Shown here in pieces: positions 36,467-44,210 of a stretch of DNA of 64,000 nt. Below the pieces are notes generated by a model. The model searched no databases. It had not been told where the DNA came from and worked only from the letters and a program-made list of their open reading frames with translations. Position 1 is the stretch's first letter. Each line of letters begins with the position of its first letter. Source of the DNA: Lachnospiraceae bacterium AF51-6-b8A. GTDB taxonomy: Bacteria; Bacillota; Clostridia; Lachnospirales; Lachnospiraceae. A program made the position numbers and the translations under genes. Where the stretch lies: positions 496,001 through 560,000 of the forward strand of contig JAQCZH010000002.1 in assembly GCA_027682585.1 (NCBI GenBank). Reading direction: 5' to 3'.

Positions 36467-37906
36467 TCATTCCCGCGCTCTTTCCTCCCGCACTTTCTCC
36501 CAGGATAATTTACAGCCGCCGCCCCTGCTGCTGACTGAAATCCGCAGGTCGCTTTTTGTCGGGTAAAGCATAGAACTGATATTGTATCTGCCTCCGAAGA
36601 GATAGACTTCCAGGGCATTTCCATCATAAATGATATCAAACGGGACATCCATTTCCTCCCCGATCTCCGCCCGATAGATCTTCACCCCGCTGCGGCTCCA
36701 CGGATCTGCCTTGCTGTAGTCCCGAATGATGCTGCCAAAGAGGAAATCAAGCGTCAGGGAGATTGTGTGCCCATCATCATCGCAAAAAGTAAAGGAAAGC
36801 GAACGAACGGATTTTTTACGTGAGATCTGTCCATGCAGATATAGAGAATGTTCCGCCGTGTTTACATGAGCCATCTCCAGAGAACCGTTTATCGATATCG
36901 TTCTCACACACAAGTCGCCGGTTGACTCGATTGACCGGTAGGGCTCCATCCGCAGCTGCCCGTCTCGGGTCATCGACAGCAGACGGGGACAGGACATCAG
37001 TCCCCGATAGCCTTTGGTCTCCGACGGCCCGTGGTCCTCAATCCAGGGCATCCACTCCCAGCCGCCCAGCCAGGCGATAGAGAGCAGGCGGCCATCCCGA
37101 TCATGGTAAGCCTGCGACGCATAGTAGTGAGGTCCAAGGTCCAGGGTCCCGCCGCTCTCTTTACAGAACAGACAGTTTTTAAAACTCAACGCTCCCACCA
37201 TGTAAATCGTGGGCAGAAAATCGGTTCGATTCATTGGAGATGCTGTAATCACCCATTTCCCATTCAGTTCAAATAGATCCGGGCACTCAAACATCGTCCC
37301 CTCTCCATCTTTCCCCTCATAGAGAATGCCGTCATAATTCCAGTGAATCAGATCTTCCGAGTGATAGAGGTATATTCGACCGTGACTCTTCCTATCAGAG
37401 GCACTGCCGCTCGTCCCTCCCACCAGCATCTGCCAGCGATCCTTACAGAAAATGACCTTAGGATCTCGAAAATCGCTGTTACCGGATGGGCTCTCCGAAA
37501 TAATGGGGTTGCCCTTATATTTCGTAAATTGATATCCGTCATCTGAACAGGCCAAGCATTGCCTGGAACAGACCTGGCCACTTTCTTTGTCTCTGGACAC
37601 AGCCGTATAAAAGGCATACAGTCTTCCCTCATGCGCAACGACCGATCCCGAGAAGCAGCCGCCTCTCTGATCATCCTCATAGACCTCCTCCGGGACCAGA
37701 GCCGGCTGACACTCCTCCCAGTGCATCAGATCCTGACTCACTGCGTGCCCCCAGTGCATCTTATCCCACTGGTTGCTGTAGGGGTTGCACTGAAAATAAA
37801 GATGATATTCTCCCTTGAACCAGACCAATCCGTTGGGATCATTGATCCATCCCTGCTGAAGAGCAAAATGCCATCGGGGACGAGTAATACAGGCCTGTTC
37901 TCTCAT
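36467..37906 (-). CDS. GH32 beta-fructosidase (sucrase/fructan hydrolase)
   Basis: A 479-residue GH32 enzyme. The nucleophile lies in WINDPNG (Asp23), the transition-state-stabilising Asp in DFRDPKV and the acid/base Glu in MFECPDLF; a C-terminal beta-sandwich follows. No signal peptide, so it hydrolyses imported fructo-oligosaccharide or sucrose (or its phosphate) in the cytoplasm. Its ATG overlaps the permease stop by four bases. With the ABC importer and the kinase this gives a route from fructan fragments to fructose phosphate. Confidence 0.93.
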   Translation of the reverse strand: MREQACITRPRWHFALQQGWINDPNGLVWFKGEYHLYFQCNPYSNQWDKMHWGHAVSQDLMHWEECQPALVPEEVYEDDQRGGCFSGSVVAHEGRLYAFYTAVSRDKESGQVCSRQCLACSDDGYQFTKYKGNPIISESPSGNSDFRDPKVIFCKDRWQMLVGGTSGSASDRKSHGRIYLYHSEDLIHWNYDGILYEGKDGEGTMFECPDLFELNGKWVITASPMNRTDFLPTIYMVGALSFKNCLFCKESGGTLDLGPHYYASQAYHDRDGRLLSIAWLGGWEWMPWIEDHGPSETKGYRGLMSCPRLLSMTRDGQLRMEPYRSIESTGDLCVRTISINGSLEMAHVNTAEHSLYLHGQISRKKSVRSLSFTFCDDDGHTISLTLDFLFGSIIRDYSKADPWSRSGVKIYRAEIGEEMDVPFDIIYDGNALEVYLFGGRYNISSMLYPTKSDLRISVSSRGGGCKLSWEKVREERARE

Positions 37907-38742
37907 GACTTTACCGCTCCCAGAGTCATACCTGACGTAATTTTCTTATTGAGTCCGAAATACAAAAGAAGGGTCGGCAGGATCGAAGTCGCGATCGCCG
38001 CATAGGTAGCGCCCCAATCCTTGAGTCCGCGGGGCCCGATAAAGTCCGTCAGTCCCAGAGAGACCGTCTTCAAGGCTGTGCTGTTGATAAAGACCAGACT
38101 GAAGGTATAGTCATTCCAGACTGTGATAAAATTCATGGCCACCACCGTGAGAATTGTATTCAGCGACAGGGGCATAATAATCTTCGTATAGACCCCATAA
38201 ATGCTTGATCCATCAATGATGGCCGCCTCAATTACCTCATCCGGGATGAAGCTGTAAAAATTTGTAAAAAGCATAATGGAAACCGGCAGCTGAAATGCCA
38301 GCAAGGGCAGAATCACACTGAGACGATGATCAATCAGACCGATTTTCGAGAACATTGTAAAGAGCGGGATCAAAGTTACCGCATAGGGAATGGTCAGACC
38401 AATCAGGAAGTAACGATAGATCTTCTTTCTTCCCATGAACTTCATTTTGGCGATAGCGAAAGAAGCCATGGAACTCAGGAAAACAATGAATACCAGAGAG
38501 ACCGCAGAGATGATCGCGCTGTTTTTGATATAAGTCAGGACATGACTGGTCGCGAAAATGGTTGTAAAGTTCTCCAGAGTCAGCCCGTGAGGCCAGGAGA
38601 AAGGTTCTGTCAAAAGTTCTCGATTCGAGCGAAAAGCCGCCAGAAGAAGCCAGAGAATCGGATATGCCTGAATGACCAGAAAAGCAATCATAACGATCCA
38701 GTATATTGTCTTCCTGGCTCTTTTTTGAAGTAAGTAATGCAT
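37903..38742 (-). CDS. Sugar ABC transporter permease, MalG-like (fructan module)
   Basis: A 279-residue CUT1 permease with six helices and an EAA loop reading EAAIIDGSSIYGVYTKIIMP. AGGAGGG precedes the ATG. It is coupled to the GH32 gene by ATGA overlap and follows the MalF-like gene by 12 bases. Import of fructo-oligosaccharides is inferred from the flanking GH32 genes. Confidence 0.92.
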   Translation of the reverse strand: MHYLLQKRARKTIYWIVMIAFLVIQAYPILWLLLAAFRSNRELLTEPFSWPHGLTLENFTTIFATSHVLTYIKNSAIISAVSLVFIVFLSSMASFAIAKMKFMGRKKIYRYFLIGLTIPYAVTLIPLFTMFSKIGLIDHRLSVILPLLAFQLPVSIMLFTNFYSFIPDEVIEAAIIDGSSIYGVYTKIIMPLSLNTILTVVAMNFITVWNDYTFSLVFINSTALKTVSLGLTDFIGPRGLKDWGATYAAIATSILPTLLLYFGLNKKITSGMTLGAVKS

Positions 38743-38754
38743 GCTCTTCCCTCC

Positions 38755-39627
38755 TTAGTTCTCTTCTTCCCGGTCCATGTAGCGGCTGATCAGAAGTACA
38801 CCGATAATACTTAAGATAACGATTACCACTGCGATCGCGCTTCCATATCCATAATCTCGGCTGGTAAACGCCTTCTTATACATATAAGTCGCCAAAATCT
38901 CCGATCTGTGGTTTGGTCCGCCCTTTGTCATATTCATCGGTGCCGCAAACCCTCGCAGAGCGCCCACCAGGCTCAGGATACAGGAGAGCATAATCACATT
39001 GGCAATCGACGGAATACGTATTTTAAAGAGAATCTGCAGCTCCGTCGCCCCATCAATGCGGGCCGCCTCCAGGATATCAGGTGAGACAGACACCAGGGCA
39101 GAATAGAAAATAATCATGTAAATGCCGATATACTGCCAGCCCTCAACTGCGGCGACCGCCGGCAGAACCGACTTGTAATCACTTAAGAAGGCCACCGGCG
39201 CCATCCCAAAGGCCTTGCGAAAGAGATTGAACAGCCCCATGGGCTCATAAGAATAAAAACTGGTGAAGAGTTGGGCAATAGCGATCACCGTAATCACAGA
39301 GGGAATGTAGTAGACGGTCTGAATGAAGCCCCTGCCCTTCTTTAGATAGGTCAGAAGAACGGCAATCGTAAAACCGATTCCCAGCTGCATGACCATAACA
39401 ATAACCACATAAATCAGATTGTTAAAAAACGCCCTGCGAAAGATCTCATCTCCAAAGAGCTTTGTGAAATTCTCCAGCCCGACGAAGACCTTGTCCCCAA
39501 GTCCATCCCAGTGCAGAAGACTGTAGTAACCCGACACTAAGATCGGGACCATCACCATCACTGTGTAGAGGACCAATGCCGGAACCAAGAAGAGTGAGAT
39601 TGCCTTTTTATCTTGTAAAACCTTCAT
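38755..39627 (-). CDS. Sugar ABC transporter permease, MalF-like (fructan module)
   Basis: A 290-residue CUT1 permease, six helices, EAA loop EAARIDGATELQILFKIRIP, partner of the MalG-like protein. Its ribosome site is weak: only GAGAG/TTGG are present before the ATG, unlike the strong AAGGAGG elsewhere. The 180-bp gap to the binding-protein gene upstream contains several stable stems, so its translation or transcript level may be limited by RNA structure. Confidence 0.92.
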   Translation of the reverse strand: MKVLQDKKAISLFLVPALVLYTVMVMVPILVSGYYSLLHWDGLGDKVFVGLENFTKLFGDEIFRRAFFNNLIYVVIVMVMQLGIGFTIAVLLTYLKKGRGFIQTVYYIPSVITVIAIAQLFTSFYSYEPMGLFNLFRKAFGMAPVAFLSDYKSVLPAVAAVEGWQYIGIYMIIFYSALVSVSPDILEAARIDGATELQILFKIRIPSIANVIMLSCILSLVGALRGFAAPMNMTKGGPNHRSEILATYMYKKAFTSRDYGYGSAIAVVIVILSIIGVLLISRYMDREEEN

Positions 39628-39648
39628 AAATTACCAACTCTCATAACA

Positions 39649-39688
39649 GATCAGCCGCCTCTGATCGAATCCTCGCAGGCGACTGATC
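39649..39688 (-). promoter_or_regulatory. Intercistronic RNA hairpin before the fructan permease genes
   Basis: GATCAGCCGCCT (39649-39660) pairs with AGGCGACTGATC (39677-39688) with one mismatch; flanking ATAAC and GTTAT extend it. It lies 22 bp before the MalF-like start and may shield its weak ribosome site. Confidence 0.6.
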
Positions 39689-39695
39689 CCAGTTA

Positions 39696-39782
39696 TTCCA
39701 TTGTTTACACCAATCGAACAGATACGAAATCTCTATTCTGCGATTTATGGCAATGGAATATTTATAAAATATACATTCCATT
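39696..39782 (-). promoter_or_regulatory. Competing stems between binding-protein and permease genes
   Basis: CAATGGAA (39751-39758) can pair either with TTCCATT (39776-39782), aided by an inner TATTT/AAATA stem, or with TTCCATTG (39696-39703). The two pairings exclude each other. The same TTCCATTGTTT string with a paired CAATGGAA occurs at 46287-46322 in the xylan module. Confidence 0.45.
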
Positions 39783-39807
39783 ATATGAGGTGATTGTCGT
39801 TTCCCGC

Positions 39808-41118
39808 TTATTTCCCGGTATTTTCCGCCAGAGCCTCATCAACCGCCTTCTCAAACGCTTCCGGTGTCTCTTCTCCCATGCAAAGTCCAGGAAGATTGTT
39901 ATTGATTGTTGAGACCACATCCTCTTTCAGAACCACATCCCAGGGACGGGCGGATGTCTCACCGATCTTCTGCGTATCTTCCATCACCTTGAGGAAAAGG
40001 GGATCAAACTTGCTCTTATCATCCGCATTCACCTTCTGCGGCGCCAAATGCTGATGAGCAAAATAAGCCGCACTGTAATTCTTGACCACATAAGTCAGAT
40101 AGTCCTTATATTCCTGGTCAAAAGCCTTGGGATTAACAGAGAGACCGATTCCTCCAAAAGCCCAATACTCATTGCTCTGTGTCTTGGCTCCCTTGATGGT
40201 CGGCATATAGAAATAATCAACATTCAGATCCTTGGGCCGCTTGGCATCCGTAAAGTAATTAAGCTCCCAGGTTCCGGTCGGATACATGGCACATTTTCCG
40301 CTCAGGAAAAGATTCAGCCCCGTTGCCACATCTGTCGTTGAAAAACCGGGCTGGAAATACTGGCCTATCTGTGCCATAAACTCACTTGCTGCCTTGCCCT
40401 CCGGGTCGCTCATCTTAGCCTGGCCAGCTGCCAGCTTCTGCAAATAATCATTCCCGCTCATACGGAAGGGATAGGTGGCCAGAAGGCGAAGCAGGGGCCA
40501 TCCATCACCTCCTCCGATTCCAAAGGGTGTATACCCTTTTGCTTTCAGCGCCTTACATGCCTCCAGCATCTCATCTAAGGTCTTGGGAGGGGTTACTCCT
40601 GCCTCCTTAAACATATCGGTATTGTACCAGATCATTTCTGTGGAGAATTCCAGCGGCAGAGTATAGAGTTTCCCATCTGTGGTTCTACCGTAATTCAGAG
40701 CCAGGGGAATATAACTGTCCTTCTGTTTGATCTCATCAAGGAAGGCATCCATATCTGTCAGCTTGCCCTGTTCTCCCAGCTCCTTTGCATAGGGCGTCGC
40801 GTCCAGATCAAACATATCCGGCATCTGCCCGCCGGCAATCATGGTATGCAGTTTCTGATCATAAGAAGAACGATCCGCATTGCTGTCGATCACCAGCTTG
40901 ATCTTGCCCCCCTGCTTGTTATAGGCCTCTGTCACCTCCTGCAGCGCTACCATTGTATCATCCGATGCAGCCCGGGATGCGAAGTAATGAATTTCTCTCA
41001 TGCCCGACTCATCCGTCTTCTTCTGACTGCTGTCTCCCTTGGAAACTCCGCATCCGCTCAAAAGCATTGTTGCGGCAAGCCCCATTGCTCCGATTCTCCT
41101 CAGTTTTCCTCTCAACAT
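39808..41118 (-). CDS. Sugar ABC transporter substrate-binding lipoprotein (fructan module)
   Basis: A 436-residue family-1 solute-binding lipoprotein. The signal RGKLRRIGAMGLAATM ends in the lipobox LSGC, then a Ser/Lys linker. Its ATG overlaps the stop of the upstream GH32-like gene by seven bases and has AGGAG nearby, showing tight coupling. It binds the module's oligosaccharide outside the membrane; fructo-oligosaccharide is inferred from two GH32-type enzymes and the PfkB kinase. Confidence 0.92.
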   Translation of the reverse strand: MLRGKLRRIGAMGLAATMLLSGCGVSKGDSSQKKTDESGMREIHYFASRAASDDTMVALQEVTEAYNKQGGKIKLVIDSNADRSSYDQKLHTMIAGGQMPDMFDLDATPYAKELGEQGKLTDMDAFLDEIKQKDSYIPLALNYGRTTDGKLYTLPLEFSTEMIWYNTDMFKEAGVTPPKTLDEMLEACKALKAKGYTPFGIGGGDGWPLLRLLATYPFRMSGNDYLQKLAAGQAKMSDPEGKAASEFMAQIGQYFQPGFSTTDVATGLNLFLSGKCAMYPTGTWELNYFTDAKRPKDLNVDYFYMPTIKGAKTQSNEYWAFGGIGLSVNPKAFDQEYKDYLTYVVKNYSAAYFAHQHLAPQKVNADDKSKFDPLFLKVMEDTQKIGETSARPWDVVLKEDVVSTINNNLPGLCMGEETPEAFEKAVDEALAENTGK

Positions 41119-42713
41119 TCTCTTCTCCTTTCATTTGTTTCAGAATGTATATTCCTTGCAGTTAAGCGTACATTTTCAACCTGAATCCCTCCGTCATCTA
41201 CGAAGAATCCCCAGTGACTTCGCCGGCTCTCGTAGGCGCGCATGGTAAGCGCCAGAGATTCATTGACATAGAGACAGAGAATACTCCCTTCTGCGATCAG
41301 ACGCAGATGCAGCCTCCTCTTTGGCAGCCTGCTGAAATCAAATGGGCGTTCCAGCTCAACCATAAATGCCTTATCGCCATCGATATACCACTGATTGACG
41401 CCGGCGACCCGCCGGGGCCACATGTCTGCCACCACTCGATTGTAAAAAGGTTCAAGCCGGAAATAATAACCCCTTTCCAGCTTCTCATCCTGCCGGACTG
41501 CCAGTCCGAAGGCTCTCGTCCCCTCTTCATAAATCAGATCCGCTTCCATCATGCAGGTCTCTTCCATACCGTCAAAGATCAGGTTCTTCTTTCCCTCGAC
41601 ATTATGAAGTTCCAGCTTGGAGAAAATACTGTTTTCCTGTCCCTCGATCGGGGGGCTCTCTGGCAGTTCTGTCCGCCCTTGTTCTGGCAGAGATTCCTGC
41701 CCCTCGATCAGGGGCTCCTCTCCACGCTTCGCAGTGATTAACTCGCAGCGGATAACTCTCTCCGCGAATGTTTCCTGCACTGCCTCTGGCGGCGAAACCG
41801 TCAGTCTTCCATCGACCTCCTGTTTCAGCTGGTGAATGAGAAGTGATCCGCCCCATTCATACTGGCCGAAATCACTCTCCCCCCGTCTGGTCGGCACCCA
41901 GGCAAATGCCCACCGATGTCCATGCGCCTTTGCCGTCTTCGCCGCATAAAAGGCTCTCCCGTCGAAGGTATCCTCCACCGGGGCAGTCCAGGGTCCCCCA
42001 AGAGAATCTGACATCCGATAGTGTGTGACAAACTTCTCCGAAAATGTAGAGTAGACCAGATACCACTTATTCCCCATCCGAAAGAGATCCGGACATTCAT
42101 GGGTCATATAAGACTCAGGATGATAGAAGGGTTCTGCCGCCTGCCAGTGAATCAGATCTTTCGAACGGCAGAGGCCCACGCAGCCTCCATTCTTATCCCC
42201 CGCCCCCTGAAGACGTGCCGCCAGCAGCATGTTGTAACACTCCTCTTCTTCATTATAGAAGACAAAGGGATCGCGCCAATCGAAGGGCTCATAAATACGC
42301 TCATCCGCTCCGAACCTCGCTTTTGGATCTTTCTCCCAGTGAATCAGATCCTCACTTGTCGCATGGGCTACAAACTGAAGGGGTCTCCCATCTCTGTGAT
42401 AGCGGGGATTGTAATTATTCTGCGCCGTGTAGAAGAGATGAAAGCGGCCATCTTTCCCGGCAATCACCGAACCGGTATAACAGGCGTAATCCGCATCCTC
42501 ATATCCGCCAACCGGGAGAACCACTCCCCTGTCCTCAAAATGAACTCCATCTTCGGTAATCAGTAAATTCCAGCTGGTTCTGTAGCCGTACTCATCTTCT
42601 GTATGACCTTTTCGCTCATCGTGCAGGTAAAAAATATAGAACTTCCCATTGTGGGCGAAAGGAATGGTATCTCCAACCCATCCGCCTTTCGGCTGGTAGA
42701 AAACTTCACTCAT
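41112..42713 (-). CDS. GH32-like glycosidase with altered nucleophile motif
   Basis: A 533-residue clan GH-J type enzyme, first gene of the fructan operon. The stabilising motif DWRDPFVF and the acid/base motif HECPDLF are intact, but the nucleophile region, normally WMNDPNG, reads GWVGDTIPF (Asp15 kept, Asn and the Pro-Asn-Gly turn lost). A C-terminal beta-sandwich is present; the middle has a Glu/Pro-rich linker at about residues 330-375. I start it at 42713 because the upstream in-frame extension crosses the promoter region. No signal peptide. It may prefer a different fructoside from the canonical GH32 in the same operon. Confidence 0.85.
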   Translation of the reverse strand: MSEVFYQPKGGWVGDTIPFAHNGKFYIFYLHDERKGHTEDEYGYRTSWNLLITEDGVHFEDRGVVLPVGGYEDADYACYTGSVIAGKDGRFHLFYTAQNNYNPRYHRDGRPLQFVAHATSEDLIHWEKDPKARFGADERIYEPFDWRDPFVFYNEEEECYNMLLAARLQGAGDKNGGCVGLCRSKDLIHWQAAEPFYHPESYMTHECPDLFRMGNKWYLVYSTFSEKFVTHYRMSDSLGGPWTAPVEDTFDGRAFYAAKTAKAHGHRWAFAWVPTRRGESDFGQYEWGGSLLIHQLKQEVDGRLTVSPPEAVQETFAERVIRCELITAKRGEEPLIEGQESLPEQGRTELPESPPIEGQENSIFSKLELHNVEGKKNLIFDGMEETCMMEADLIYEEGTRAFGLAVRQDEKLERGYYFRLEPFYNRVVADMWPRRVAGVNQWYIDGDKAFMVELERPFDFSRLPKRRLHLRLIAEGSILCLYVNESLALTMRAYESRRSHWGFFVDDGGIQVENVRLTARNIHSETNERRREC

Positions 42714-42769
42714 AAAAACCACTCTTTCTCTCTGAACTGATTTTATCCTAACCGCTTCCATTCTCTTTG

Positions 42770-42797
42770 AATATGCGCAAATCAAATAGTTTTTCAA
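42770..42797 (-). promoter_or_regulatory. Possible promoter of the fructan operon
   Basis: On the minus strand TTGAAA (42797-42792) and CATATT (42775-42770) are 16 bp apart, about 57 bp before the GH32-like ATG. Confidence 0.45.
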
Positions 42798-42828
42798 AAA
42801 ATGATGTTGCACTCTGTCGTTTTCTTGC

Positions 42829-42843
42829 ATTTTCAATGAAAAT
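42829..42843. promoter_or_regulatory. Candidate operator, perfect palindrome between divergent promoters
   Basis: ATTTTCAATGAAAAT is a perfect inverted repeat with a single central base. It lies between the fructan-operon promoter and the LacI promoter; further ATTTTCAT copies follow at 42852-42869. It may be the site of the divergent LacI protein, although it lacks the usual CG centre. Confidence 0.45.
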
Positions 42844-42852
42844 ATGGGATGA

Positions 42853-42881
42853 TTTTCATAGATTTTCATTGTATTTATACA
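42853..42881 (+). promoter_or_regulatory. Promoter of the fructan-module LacI gene
   Basis: TTTTCA (42853-42858) and TATACA (42876-42881) are 17 bp apart, with the ATG 34 bp after the -10 and AAGGAG in between. Confidence 0.5.
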
Positions 42882-42914
42882 CGTTTTCATTTCAGCATTC
42901 GAAGAAGGAGTTCT

Positions 42915-43940
42915 ATGATTACCATTCACGACGTGGCAGATGCCGCCGGTGTCTCAATCTCCACCGTCTCCAGAGTTATGAACCAGAGTCCTTCCGTCTC
43001 CAGGAAGACGCAAAAACGTGTCCTCGAGGTCATCCGAACACTCGGCTATGTGCCTAATGCGGCTGCCAGCAAAGCTGCGCATAAGCACAATAAGTATATC
43101 GGCGTCCTCTTCCCTGATATCTCCAACCAGGTCTTTGGGCGAATTCTTCAGGGCATCAACAGTGTGTTGGCTCCCCTTGGCTACAACATCATCATCTGCG
43201 AGACCAACGGCGAACTGGATAAGGAGATTCATTTTCTCAACATACTCAAGGAGAAACAGGTGGAGGGCTATATCATGGCCAGCGTTACCATTCCCCAGGA
43301 TCACCTCATGTGGATCCATAAGAACCGCCGTCCTCTGGTCTATGTCTGCCAGGATCTCCCTGCATTTGAACTGAAGGTTCCCGTCAGTTCCGTCAATATG
43401 GACAATAAACAGTCCATTTGCGACATGGTGTATTTTCTCTATCATATGGGCCACCGCAATATCGCCTTCATCGGCGGCCCTCTCAGCGATCCCTCCGCGG
43501 GAAAGTGCCGCTATGACGGCTATATGAAAGGGATGAAGGAATGTCATCTGCAAATTCATCAGGATATGATCAGTTTTCAGGAGGCCTTCGGTATCAATGA
43601 CGGGTATCAGGGCATGCATGAAATCTATGAGCGTGCCTCTCTCCTGCCGACTGCTGTCCTCTGTGCCTGTGATAACATGGCAGTCGGTGCCATCGATTTC
43701 ATGTACGATAATTCCATACAGGTCCCCAGGCAAGTCTCTGTAACCGGTGTCGATGACTCTAATTTGGCTGCCTGCATCCGTCCCTCTCTGACAACGATCC
43801 GCCATGCGACCAATGACAGCGGCGTCAAGGCCGCGCAGCTCCTGCTGGAATACATTGCCAACCCCGATTTCGGTGGTGCCGCCTTTAAAACGCCATACCA
43901 GCTTCTTCGCAGGCAGAGTGTCCGCCAGCTGATAGACTGA
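42915..43940 (+). CDS. LacI-family transcriptional regulator of the fructan module
   Basis: A 341-residue LacI/GalR repressor. Residues 1-55 hold the head ITIHDVADAAGVSISTVSRV and the hinge PNAAASKAAH, followed by the effector domain (IGVLFPDISNQVFGRILQGI, AFIGGPLSD, LCACDNMAVGAIDFM, VTGVDDSNLAACIRPSLTT). The start at 42915 has GAAGGAG right before it; the earlier in-frame ATG would read through the promoter. Divergent from the fructan operon and ended by a strong terminator, it very likely represses that operon. Confidence 0.92.
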   Translation: MITIHDVADAAGVSISTVSRVMNQSPSVSRKTQKRVLEVIRTLGYVPNAAASKAAHKHNKYIGVLFPDISNQVFGRILQGINSVLAPLGYNIIICETNGELDKEIHFLNILKEKQVEGYIMASVTIPQDHLMWIHKNRRPLVYVCQDLPAFELKVPVSSVNMDNKQSICDMVYFLYHMGHRNIAFIGGPLSDPSAGKCRYDGYMKGMKECHLQIHQDMISFQEAFGINDGYQGMHEIYERASLLPTAVLCACDNMAVGAIDFMYDNSIQVPRQVSVTGVDDSNLAACIRPSLTTIRHATNDSGVKAAQLLLEYIANPDFGGAAFKTPYQLLRRQSVRQLID

Positions 43941-43943
43941 CTG

Positions 43944-43980
43944 AAAACGGGGATCTGTCGGAATGACAGATCCCCGTTTT
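43944..43980 (+). terminator. Strong rho-independent terminator of the LacI gene
   Basis: AAAACGGGGATCTGTC pairs perfectly over 16 bp with GACAGATCCCCGTTTT around a five-base loop, starting three bases after the stop codon. The A- and T-rich ends allow it to work in both directions. Confidence 0.92.
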
Positions 43981-44123
43981 GTATAAGCCCATTATGTTTA
44001 TGAGAAAAACAGATTCATGTTCGTAAAAGGAAGGGTATCCTCTCACTACTCCCAGGTGGATACATCAAAAGACGCTGACCAAAAATCCAAACGTCTCACA
44101 AGTTCTTCAAAAAGCATTTTTCT

Positions 44124-44200
44124 CTAAAATCCAAGGGTAATGATACCTTTACCATCTGTATCATCTAATTCCATATGGACGCGTTCATCTGAAATGAAGC
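44124..44200 (-). other. Short coding-like tail, unassigned
   Basis: Just downstream of the GH120 stop a minus-strand frame reads SFISDERVHMELDDTDGKGI then ITLGF and a TAG. It looks like the C-terminal end of a lost gene, but it is too short to name. The rest of 43981-44210 shows nothing clear. Confidence 0.2.
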
Positions 44201-44210
44201 TTTACGTTTC

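Noticed and set aside
42714..42929. Upstream in-frame extension of the GH32-like gene
   Set aside because: It runs through the divergent promoter region and its sequence is not protein-like.
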